The notes under the pieces are model-generated. The model was not told where the DNA came from and searched no databases. It saw nothing but the letters and a program-made list of their open reading frames with translations. DNA of 41,997 nucleotides from CAZSNH01 sp052388455. Lineage in GTDB: Bacteria > Pseudomonadota > Alphaproteobacteria > Rhizobiales > Hyphomicrobiaceae. The stretch covers positions 1 through 41,997 of the forward strand of contig JBQTIA010000101.1 of assembly GCA_052388455.1 (NCBI GenBank), written 5' to 3'. This document shows positions 15,090-22,173 of the stretch, piece by piece (positions within the stretch are counted from its first letter, which is position 1; each line of letters starts with the position of its first letter). The translations under genes and the position numbers were made by a program.

Positions 15090-16283
15090 ATGTCCTCCTC
15101 GATTTCCCCCATCCCTGCGTTCGACTGGTCGGACCCGTTTTTTGTCTCGGACTCGCTCTCCGACGACGAACGCCTGCTGGCCGACAGCGCCCGCCGGTTC
15201 GCCTCCGATATTCTGCAACCGCGCGTCCGCGACGACTTTCGCAACGAAAGCTTCGACCGCTCGATCATGACGGCGATGGGCCGGATGGGCTTCCTCGGCC
15301 CAACCATTCCCGAAGACTACGGCGGCGCCGGCCTCGGATCGGTGGGCTACGGGCTCATCGCGAGGGAGATCGAGCGCGTCGACAGCGGTTACCGCTCGGC
15401 CATGAGCGTTCAGTCGAGCCTCGTCATGCATCCGATCCATGACTACGGCAGCGAGAGCCAGCGCCGGCGCTATCTGCCGCGCCTCGCCACCGGCGAGCTC
15501 GTCGGCTGCTTCGGCCTGACCGAGCCCGATCACGGCTCGGACCCGGGTTCGATGGCATCCCGGGCAAGAAGATCCGGCAGCGGCTGGCGGATCAGCGGCA
15601 GCAAAGCGTGGATCACGAATGCTCCCATCGCCGACGTGTTCATCGTGTGGGCCAAGGACGACAACGGCGTCATTCGCGGTTTCATTCTGGAAAAGGACAT
15701 GCCGGGACTGTCGGCGCCGAAGATCGAGGGCAAGCTCTCGCTCCGCGCGTCCGCCACTGGCGAGATCGTCATGGATGACGTGCGGGTGCCTGACGACAAC
15801 CGGCTGCCGAACGTCGAGGGATTGAAGGGTCCGTTCGGGTGCCTCACCAGCGCGCGCTTCGGCATCGCCTGGGGCGTGCTCGGCGCCGCGGAAGCCTGCT
15901 GGCATGCGGCGCGGCAGTATACGCTCGACCGCTCGCAGTTCGGACGGCCGCTTGCCGCCAATCAGCTCGTGCAGAAGAAGCTCGCCGACATGCAGACCGA
16001 GATCACGCTCGGGCTCGTCGCCTGCCTGCACGCCTCACGACTGAAGGACGATGGCCGCCTCGCCGCCGAAGCCGTGTCGCTGCTGAAGCGCAACAATTGC
16101 GGCAAGGCGCTCGACATCGCGCGCTCGGCGCGAGACATGCACGGCGGCAACGGCATCTCGGACGAATATCCGGTGATGCGCCACGCCATGAACCTCGAAG
16201 CCGTCAACACCTACGAGGGTACGCACGACATCCACGCCCTCATCCTCGGCCGCGCCCAGACCGGCATCTCCGCGTTCGTGTGA
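15090..16283 (+). CDS. gcdH: glutaryl-CoA dehydrogenase
   Basis: This 397-residue FAD acyl-CoA dehydrogenase should oxidise and decarboxylate glutaryl-CoA to crotonyl-CoA. It matches the glutaryl-CoA subfamily closely: YRSAMSVQSSLVMHPI, which carries the substrate-carboxylate-binding Arg, CFGLTEPDHGSDP, LRASATGEIVMD and NTYEGTHDIHALILGRAQTG with the catalytic base Glu376. Usual ACADs lack the SAMSVQSS segment. No strong ribosome site precedes the ATG. It is divergent from puuR and is followed by repeats. No glutarate or lysine genes are adjacent, so the source of glutaryl-CoA (lysine, cadaverine or tryptophan) cannot be read. Confidence 0.92.
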   Translation: MSSSISPIPAFDWSDPFFVSDSLSDDERLLADSARRFASDILQPRVRDDFRNESFDRSIMTAMGRMGFLGPTIPEDYGGAGLGSVGYGLIAREIERVDSGYRSAMSVQSSLVMHPIHDYGSESQRRRYLPRLATGELVGCFGLTEPDHGSDPGSMASRARRSGSGWRISGSKAWITNAPIADVFIVWAKDDNGVIRGFILEKDMPGLSAPKIEGKLSLRASATGEIVMDDVRVPDDNRLPNVEGLKGPFGCLTSARFGIAWGVLGAAEACWHAARQYTLDRSQFGRPLAANQLVQKKLADMQTEITLGLVACLHASRLKDDGRLAAEAVSLLKRNNCGKALDIARSARDMHGGNGISDEYPVMRHAMNLEAVNTYEGTHDIHALILGRAQTGISAFV

Positions 16284-16301
16284 GCTTCGAGAGGTGGCGA
16301 C

Positions 16302-16328
16302 GGTATCAGACCCGGAGGGTCTGATACC
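16302..16328. repeat. REP-like palindrome, copy 2
   Basis: GGTATCAGACCC (16302-16313) pairs perfectly with GGGTCTGATACC (16317-16328) around a GGA triloop, sharing the GACCCGGAGGGTC core with the copy at 10590-10618. Stem positions that differ between copies change in pairs. A right half-element, GGTCTGACACCG, lies at 16534-16545. It sits 18 bases after the gcdH stop and may stabilise or end that transcript. Confidence 0.75.
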
Positions 16329-16337
16329 CAAGTGATA

Positions 16338-16497
16338 GTCATCCTCGCCGCGTGAGCGCACTGCACTGGCGCGAGCAAGGCGGGGATCCAGCGTCTAAAT
16401 CGGCGCAGCCGACGAATGCCTTGCGTCCTTCGGACGAGTCTTGCGCTGGATCTCCTCTCTTCGCGCGCCGAAAGGTGCGCGCTCGATCGAAGATGAC
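16338..16497 (+). repeat. ~160-bp dispersed intergenic repeat, copy A
   Basis: The element begins GTCATCCTCG and ends GAAGATGAC, so its termini form an imperfect inverted repeat. It is the reverse complement of copy B (21979-22137): for example the 20-mer at 16428-16447 is exactly complementary to 22029-22048, and the GGATCCAGCG block appears as CGCTGGATCC in B. It carries no plausible gene. It fills the convergent space between gcdH and sdhB together with the REP-like elements. Confidence 0.8.
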
Positions 16498-16551
16498 GGA
16501 CGCGATGTGTATCTTTTGGCGTCCGACTTTCCTGGTCTGACACCGATTGGC

Positions 16552-17331
16552 TCAAACCCTCCGCTGCACCATCAGCTTCTTAAGCTCGGCGATGGCCTTG
16601 GCAGGTGAGAGGCCCTTGGGGCACGCCTGCGCGCAGTTCATGATCGTGTGACAGCGGTAGAGCCGGAAGGGGTCTTCGAGATTGTCGAGCCGGTCGCCGG
16701 TCGCCTCGTCGCGGCTGTCGATCACCCACCGATAGGCTTGCAGCAGCACCGCCGGACCGAGATAGCGGTCCGAGTTCCACCAGTAGCTCGGGCAGGAGGT
16801 CGAGCAGCAGGCGCAGAGAATGCATTCGTAGAGCCCATCGAGCTTCTCTCGATCCTCGCGGCTCTGCTTCCACTCCTTCGGCGGCGCGGCGGTGTCGGTC
16901 TTGAGCCAGGGCTCGATCGAGCGGTGCTGGGCGTAGAAGTTGGTCATGTCGGGAACCAGATCCTTGATCACCTCCATGTGCGGGAGCGGGTAGACGGCGA
17001 TCGCACCCTTGGCCTCGTCGAGACCTTTCAGGCAGGCAAGATCGTTGGTGCCGTCGATGTTCATGGCGCACGAGCCGCAGATGCCCTCGCGGCACGAGCG
17101 GCGGAAGGTCAAAGTCGGATCGATCTCGTTTTTGATCTTGATCAGCGCATCAAGCACCATCGGGCCGCAATTGGCTTCGTCGATCCAGTAGGTATCCATA
17201 TGCGGGTTGAGGCCGTCGTCCGGGTTCCAGCGATAGATGCGGAACTCCCGCCAGTTCCCCGACTTGCCCGGCGTGTTCCAGGTCTTGCCGCGGTTAATCT
17301 TCGAGTTCTTCGGGAGCGTGAGCTGAACCAT
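16552..17331 (-). CDS. sdhB: succinate dehydrogenase iron-sulfur subunit
   Basis: This 259-residue subunit passes electrons from SdhA to ubiquinone in complex II. The [2Fe-2S] ligands are Cys80, Cys85, Cys88 and Cys100 (RRSCREGICGSCAMNIDG, DLAC). The second half carries the [4Fe-4S]/[3Fe-4S] motifs CILCACCSTSCP and CHTIMNCAQACPKG. The start at 17331 (MVQLTLPKNSK) matches alphaproteobacterial SdhB, although a longer frame begins at 17400. sdhC, sdhD and sdhA are not adjacent: the upstream gene on this strand is an unrelated membrane protein. Confidence 0.93.
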   Translation of the reverse strand: MVQLTLPKNSKINRGKTWNTPGKSGNWREFRIYRWNPDDGLNPHMDTYWIDEANCGPMVLDALIKIKNEIDPTLTFRRSCREGICGSCAMNIDGTNDLACLKGLDEAKGAIAVYPLPHMEVIKDLVPDMTNFYAQHRSIEPWLKTDTAAPPKEWKQSREDREKLDGLYECILCACCSTSCPSYWWNSDRYLGPAVLLQAYRWVIDSRDEATGDRLDNLEDPFRLYRCHTIMNCAQACPKGLSPAKAIAELKKLMVQRRV

Positions 17332-17449
17332 GGGAAGCGCTTGCTTTCGTTGCAATTCGAGCCGTCTTGCCATCAAACGGTGAGCCGCCGGGTCTGTCAA
17401 CGCAACCGGCCGACGTCAGACTGCGGTGGATTGCCTTCGGCTGAAAGGA

Positions 17450-18055
17450 CTACTCTAAACGGTGCCGCTTCAGCTCCCGGACCAGCCCCGTCAATCTTTC
17501 GGCGACCTCGGCCCCGGTGTCGACGGTGGCTTTCAGCGTGGCCCGCGTCTGGACCAGCTTGTTCAGCCGCTCCTGACACTCCCCGAAACCGAAATAGACC
17601 TCCTCGGGAGCGGCGATCTCTCCGTCCTCCACCGCGCACATCACATCGAACGCATTTTGTGACGCGAGCACCAGCATCGAGGCAATGTCGTTCATGAGCT
17701 GATGGTAAAGGCGGCTCGCCTCCGCCCCGACGCGGGGACCATGCACGCCGAATTTGAGCGGCGAGGCGCCCTGCGCGCCCTCTCCCGCAAAGAGCTTCGG
17801 ATGGCGCTGGAAGCGCCGGAAGATCTCTCTGAGGCCCAGGCAACAGGTTTCGAGATCGCGCAGCGCCGTTCCTGCCCGTCGCTTCGAGCGCGACCGGTCC
17901 GGCGTCTTGTCCTGGGCGGTCCAGTTGATGGTAGCGATCGAGGCGACGGCACCGAGCGCGGCGATGGCCGGCAGCACGGCCGCAAAGGGATCGGGTGCGG
18001 CGCGCGTATCACCGTCCTGGGACACCGGCGGCTTGTTTTCGGCTTTGGCTGCCAT
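17450..18055 (-). CDS. hypothetical single-helix membrane protein
   Basis: A 201-residue protein I do not recognise. It has a polar N-terminal tail, one membrane helix at residues ~24-44 (AAVLPAIAALGAVASIATI), then a basic linker and a long helical region rich in Leu, Glu and Arg, ending in a likely coiled coil. The Met at 18055 is chosen because the 26 residues before it, in a longer frame from 18133, look non-coding and Arg-rich. It lies between sdhB and the transglutaminase-like gene on the same strand, with gaps of ~120 and ~90 bases, so an operon is possible but not shown. Confidence 0.65.
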   Translation of the reverse strand: MAAKAENKPPVSQDGDTRAAPDPFAAVLPAIAALGAVASIATINWTAQDKTPDRSRSKRRAGTALRDLETCCLGLREIFRRFQRHPKLFAGEGAQGASPLKFGVHGPRVGAEASRLYHQLMNDIASMLVLASQNAFDVMCAVEDGEIAAPEEVYFGFGECQERLNKLVQTRATLKATVDTGAEVAERLTGLVRELKRHRLE

Positions 18056-18146
18056 GACCCCAGCGTGCCTTTCAGGTGCGCGAATCTCTCGTGTCGGACG
18101 GGCTGTTCTCCGCCGATCGGCCGACCCGCACAAGGCCGGTCACCGA

Positions 18147-18866
18147 TCAGCCGGAGAAATTCTGCAAGAGCTGACGCCAGTTGACGTCGGGGACGGGGGT
18201 GTAGGGCGGATAAAAGCGGCCATGCCTTGAATAGAGCCCCAGGATGTAGACGAACGGCTTGGAAAATATGGCGTGCGGCGGAGACGACTGACCTCCCTCC
18301 CAGCGAACGGCTGCGAGATCGAGACCGCGGAGGCCGGCAACCGTGAGCACCTCACCGTCGGCCGTGCGCCCGACCCAGCGCACGTTGGGATCGACCGCCA
18401 TCCATCCCTTCGCGGTTCTGACCTCGGTCAGGGCATGCGAGTCGTTGCCGGGCGTCAGCAAGGCGCCGAGCGCCGTCCTGCCGTCGACGGCGTAGACCGA
18501 GACGTGCCGCGTCTCCAGTCCGAGGGCGTCAAGGCCCTTTTCGATCGCCCGGCTGCGATCGTAGCAGAGTCCCTTTCGCAGCTCGAAGGCGTCGCGCGGT
18601 TCGCGCGTCCGGTCGAAGGGAATCTCGGCGTCGGTCACGGCGACTTCGATGACCGCATCCTGAACCGCCGCGATGGCCCGGAGCTGGTTCTCGAACTGGC
18701 TGAGATCGCCGAAATCCCGGGCCTGGCCAACATAGCCGGCCGCCTCCAGCATGCGATCGGCATAGACCCGATCCTCGGGCGTTGCGGCGTCGGGCACCGC
18801 ATGGATGGCCAGGACCGTCGCCGCCAGGGCAGCGGCTGCCAATGTCAGTTTCCACCTGCGGCCCAT
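18147..18866 (-). CDS. exported transglutaminase-like superfamily protein
   Basis: The 239-residue protein begins with a signal peptide or N-terminal anchor (residues ~5-28, Ala/Leu-rich). The core holds a transglutaminase-like Cys-His-Asp set: Cys101 in RKGLCYDRSRAIEKGLDALGL, His144 in NDSHALTEV, and Asp159 in MAVDPNVRW. Members act as proteases, amidases or transglutaminases; the activity here is unknown. The C terminus is aromatic (RFYPPYTP, NWRQLL). The gene diverges from glxB across ~164 bases. Confidence 0.7.
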   Translation of the reverse strand: MGRRWKLTLAAAALAATVLAIHAVPDAATPEDRVYADRMLEAAGYVGQARDFGDLSQFENQLRAIAAVQDAVIEVAVTDAEIPFDRTREPRDAFELRKGLCYDRSRAIEKGLDALGLETRHVSVYAVDGRTALGALLTPGNDSHALTEVRTAKGWMAVDPNVRWVGRTADGEVLTVAGLRGLDLAAVRWEGGQSSPPHAIFSKPFVYILGLYSRHGRFYPPYTPVPDVNWRQLLQNFSG

Positions 18867-18970
18867 CCATTGTCCCTGATGATCGAGCAGACTGGCTTAT
18901 AACAGAGCGGGTCTACTCCGCCGCCAACTGCAAAAGCGCTGCACTCGTAGGAAAATTAGTTTCTCGACAG

Positions 18971-18999
18971 TTGAATGGTGCGGTGCGGTCTGCTAGTCT
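18971..18999 (+). promoter_or_regulatory. candidate promoter of the glxBCD-glnT cluster
   Basis: TTGAAT (18971-18976), a 17-base spacer and TAGTCT (18994-18999) resemble a sigma-70 promoter 31 bases before the glxB start. No sigma-54 GG-N10-GC site was seen. Confidence 0.35.
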
Positions 19000-19030
19000 T
19001 CCGATCGAAGGAAGCGGGGGCAGGCCAAAC

Positions 19031-19927
19031 ATGTGCGGCATCGTCGGGCTCTTTCTCAAGGACCCTTCGCTGGAAGCCAGCCTCGGTGCCCTGACCGCCG
19101 GCATGCTCTCGACCATGTGCGACCGGGGGCCCGATTCGGCCGGGTTCGCGGTCTACGGCCGGCCTGCATCGGGCCTCGCCAAACTCACCATACAGTCGCC
19201 CTTTCCCGAGACGGATTTTCCCGGTCTGCCCAACGCCCTCGGCTCGGCGATCGGCGGCGAGGCGCGCGTGACCGTCAAGTCGAGCCATGCGGTCGTCGAG
19301 GTGCCGACCGGCAAGCTGGAGGCGGCCCGCTGCGCCCTTCGCGAGGCCGTGCCTGCGGTGCGCGTCATGGGGGCGGGCGAAGCCATCGAAATCTACAAGG
19401 AGGTCGGGCACCCCTCCGCCGTCGCCAGCCGGTTCGGCCTTGCCGCCATGACCGGCACGCACGCCATTGGCCACACCCGAATGGCGACCGAATCCGAGGT
19501 CACGACGCTTGGCGCGCATCCCTTCTCGACCGGCCCCGACCAGTGCCTCGTGCACAACGGCTCGCTCTCCAACCACAACAGCGTCCGCCGCGAACTCGTC
19601 CGCGACGGACACCGCTTCGAGACCGAGAACGACAGCGAGGTGGCCGCGGCCTATCTCACCTGGAGGATGGACCAGGGGCTCGACCTCGGCGAAGCCTTGA
19701 ACCGCAGCCTCGACGACCTCGACGGGTTTTTCACCTTCGTGGTCGGAACCCGAACCGGTTTCGGCGTTCTGCGCGATCCAATCGCCTGCAAGCCGGCCGT
19801 CATGGCCGAGACCGACCGCTACGTTGCGTTCGGCTCCGAATACCGCGCGCTGGCCGGACTCCCGGACGTTGGCCGAGCGCGCGTGTGGGAGCCGGAGCCG
19901 GCCACCGTCTATTTCTGGGAGCGCTGA
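19031..19927 (+). CDS. glxB: class II glutamine amidotransferase, GlxB / N-methylglutamate synthase subunit A type
   Basis: The 298-residue protein begins MCGIVGLF, so after Met removal Cys2 is the N-terminal nucleophile of a class II (Ntn) glutaminase. HTRMATESEVTTLGAHPF and VHNGSLSNHNSVRR are the glutamine-binding motifs, as in GltB and PurF. It corresponds to the amidotransferase part of glutamate synthase alone. It would release ammonia (or an amine from a gamma-glutamyl amide) for GlxD. Upstream extension of the frame is non-coding. It is followed within three bases by glxC. Confidence 0.88.
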   Translation: MCGIVGLFLKDPSLEASLGALTAGMLSTMCDRGPDSAGFAVYGRPASGLAKLTIQSPFPETDFPGLPNALGSAIGGEARVTVKSSHAVVEVPTGKLEAARCALREAVPAVRVMGAGEAIEIYKEVGHPSAVASRFGLAAMTGTHAIGHTRMATESEVTTLGAHPFSTGPDQCLVHNGSLSNHNSVRRELVRDGHRFETENDSEVAAAYLTWRMDQGLDLGEALNRSLDDLDGFFTFVVGTRTGFGVLRDPIACKPAVMAETDRYVAFGSEYRALAGLPDVGRARVWEPEPATVYFWER

Positions 19928-19930
19928 GAC

Positions 19931-20617
19931 ATGCGCACCGTCGACCTCGCGCAAACTCCGCTGCGTGACCTCAATCAGGCTCTGCACCGTCAGGCGGCCC
20001 TACCCGACGATCCGTCGTGGAACATCCTGAACCCGCGGGGCGCGCACGCCGTCGCGGTCGGCATCGATGCGCCGCTGCAGGTCGAAGTCCGCGGCAGCGT
20101 CGGCTACTACTGCGCCGGCATGAACAAGCAGGCGAGCGTCACGGTGCACGGGTCCGCAGGCCCGGGCGTCGCCGAAAACATGATGTCGGGCCGGGTGACG
20201 GTCAAAGGCGACGCCAGCCAGTACGCCGGTGCGACGGGCCGCGGCGGTCTGCTCGTCATCGAAGGCAATGCCTCCTCGCGATGCGGCATCTCGATGAAGG
20301 GCATCGACATCGTGGTCAGAGGCTCGATCGGCCACATGTCGGCCTTCATGGCTCAATCCGGACACCTCGTCGTACTCGGCGACGCGGGTGATGCGCTCGG
20401 CGATTCGATCTACGAAGCCCAGATCTTCGTAAGGGGCTCGGTGAAGGGCCTCGGCGCCGACTGCATCCGCAAGGAAATGCGAGCGGAACATCATGAGGCG
20501 CTGGCCAGCCTGCTGCTCGCGGCCGGCATCACCGACTTCATCACCGGCGAGTTCAAGCGCTACGGCTCGGCCCGCAAGCTCTACAATTTCAACATCGACA
20601 ACGCGGACGCCTACTGA
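19931..20617 (+). CDS. glxC: GXGXG-domain protein GlxC / N-methylglutamate synthase subunit B type
   Basis: The 228-residue product is a right-handed beta-helix like the C-terminal domain of the GltB large subunit. Repeated G-x-x-G-x-x-x-G units occur from residue ~45 on (GSVGYYCAGMNKQASVTVHGSAGPGVAENMMSG). In GltB this domain is structural and helps shape the ammonia channel. It ends with a helical tail. The stop overlaps the glxD start by one base, so a stoichiometric complex of the three Glx proteins is likely. Confidence 0.87.
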   Translation: MRTVDLAQTPLRDLNQALHRQAALPDDPSWNILNPRGAHAVAVGIDAPLQVEVRGSVGYYCAGMNKQASVTVHGSAGPGVAENMMSGRVTVKGDASQYAGATGRGGLLVIEGNASSRCGISMKGIDIVVRGSIGHMSAFMAQSGHLVVLGDAGDALGDSIYEAQIFVRGSVKGLGADCIRKEMRAEHHEALASLLLAAGITDFITGEFKRYGSARKLYNFNIDNADAY

Positions 20618-21948
20618 TGACGTACCGCAATCCGCCGACGGTTCCGCGTAAATCCCACACCTTCGACGACGCCACTCTAGCCGAAATCCGCCGTGCCGCC
20701 GCGACCGGCATCTACGACATTCGGGGCGCAGGCGCCAAACGCAAAGTTCCTCACTTCGACGACCTGCTGTTCCTCGGCGCCTCCATGTCGCGCTATCCGC
20801 TTGAAGGCTATCGCGAGCGCTGCGGCACCGACGTCGTGCTCGGCACGCGGCACGCGAAGAAGCCGATCGAGCTGAAAATCCCAATCACCATCGCCGGCAT
20901 GAGCTTTGGCTCGCTCTCCGCCAACGCCAAGGACGCGCTCGGCCGCGGCGCGACGCTCGCCGGCACCTCCACGACGACGGGCGACGGCGGCATGACGCCG
21001 GAAGAGCGCGGCCAGTCGAAGACGCTGGTCTACCAGCTTCTCCCCTCGCGCTACGGCATGAATCCGGACGATCTCCGCAAGGCGGACGCCATCGAGATCG
21101 TCGTCGGCCAGGGCGCAAAGCCCGGCGGCGGCGGCATGCTGCTCGGCCAGAAGATTTCCGATCGTGTCGCCGAGATGCGCACGCTGCCCAAGGGCATCGA
21201 CCAGCGCTCGGCCTGCCGCCATCCCGACTGGACCGGCCCCGACGATCTCGAAATCAAGATTCTGGAGCTGCGCGAGATCACCGACTGGGAAAAGCCGATC
21301 TACATCAAGATTGGCGGCGCGCGGCCGTACTACGACGTGGCGCTGGCGGTGAAAGCCGGCGCCGACGTTGTGGTCGTCGACGGCTTGCAGGGCGGCACGG
21401 CGGCGACGCAGGACGTCTTCATCGAGCACGTCGGACAGCCGACTCTCGCCTGTATCCGCCCCGCCGTTCAGGCGCTGCAGGATCTCGGCATGCACCGCAA
21501 GGTGCAGCTGATCGTCTCCGGTGGCATCCGCAGCGGCGCCGATGTCGCGAAGGCCCTCGCGCTCGGCGCGGACGCCGTATCCATCGGCACGGCGGCGCTC
21601 GTCGCACTCGGCGACAACGATCCGGCATTGGAAGCCGAGTATCAGGCGCTCGACACCACGGCCGGCGCTTACGACGACTGGCACGAGGGTCGCGATCCGG
21701 CCGGCATCACGACGCAGGACCCGGCATTGGCACAGCGGCTCGACCCCGTACTCGGCGGGCGCCGGCTCGCCAACTATCTCAAGGTCATGACGCTCGAAGT
21801 GCAAACCCTCGCGCGCGCTGCAGGCCACAACCACGTCCGCAATCTCGAACCGGAGGATCTCTGCGCCTTGACGATCGAGGCCGCCGCCATGGCCCGTGTT
21901 CCCCTCGCCGGAACGAGCTGGATTCCGGGACATGGCGGAGGGCCATGA
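20617..21948 (+). CDS. glxD: FMN-binding glutamate synthase domain protein GlxD / N-methylglutamate synthase subunit C type
   Basis: The 443-residue protein matches the FMN-binding TIM-barrel synthase domain of GltB (Glu_synthase family). It includes ITIAGMSFGSLSANAKDALGRGA, the GQGAKPGGGGMLLGQKI motif, VVVDGLQGGTAATQ and SGGIRSGADVAKALALGADAVSIGTAAL, which form the FMN and 2-oxoglutarate sites. With GlxB and GlxC it would make glutamate, or N-methylglutamate where the donor is gamma-glutamylmethylamide. The electron donor is not encoded here. A ~225-bp gap with a dispersed repeat separates it from glnT. Confidence 0.88.
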   Translation: MTYRNPPTVPRKSHTFDDATLAEIRRAAATGIYDIRGAGAKRKVPHFDDLLFLGASMSRYPLEGYRERCGTDVVLGTRHAKKPIELKIPITIAGMSFGSLSANAKDALGRGATLAGTSTTTGDGGMTPEERGQSKTLVYQLLPSRYGMNPDDLRKADAIEIVVGQGAKPGGGGMLLGQKISDRVAEMRTLPKGIDQRSACRHPDWTGPDDLEIKILELREITDWEKPIYIKIGGARPYYDVALAVKAGADVVVVDGLQGGTAATQDVFIEHVGQPTLACIRPAVQALQDLGMHRKVQLIVSGGIRSGADVAKALALGADAVSIGTAALVALGDNDPALEAEYQALDTTAGAYDDWHEGRDPAGITTQDPALAQRLDPVLGGRRLANYLKVMTLEVQTLARAAGHNHVRNLEPEDLCALTIEAAAMARVPLAGTSWIPGHGGGP

Positions 21949-21978
21949 TGCAGCGAAAGCGTTTCACTCCCCGCGTCC

Positions 21979-22137
21979 GTCATCCTCGATCGAGCACGGC
22001 CGCAGGCCGTGTCGAAGATCGGGGACCCAGCGCAAGACTCGTCCGAAGAACACCGCAAGTTTTGACGGCTTCGCCGAGCCTCACGCTGGATCCCCGTTCG
22101 TCGCGCGTCGAAAGTGTCTCGCTCGAACGAGGATGAC
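21979..22137 (-). repeat. ~160-bp dispersed intergenic repeat, copy B (inverted relative to copy A)
   Basis: It begins GTCATCCTCG and ends GAGGATGAC, giving terminal inverted repeats, and aligns along its whole length with the reverse complement of 16338-16497. The exact 20-mer match is 22029-22048. It lies in the glxD-glnT gap without breaking either gene. The short open frames over it are not credible genes. Confidence 0.8.
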
Positions 22138-22173
22138 GGGAGAAGGACTGCAACAGGAGGCCCGATAGAAGCC

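Noticed and set aside
20677..21933. 418-codon reverse frame opposite glxD
   Set aside because: glxD has all FMN-barrel motifs on the plus strand; the reverse product is low-complexity.
21896..22168. Short plus frames across the glxD-glnT gap
   Set aside because: They coincide with dispersed repeat copy B, and their products match no family.
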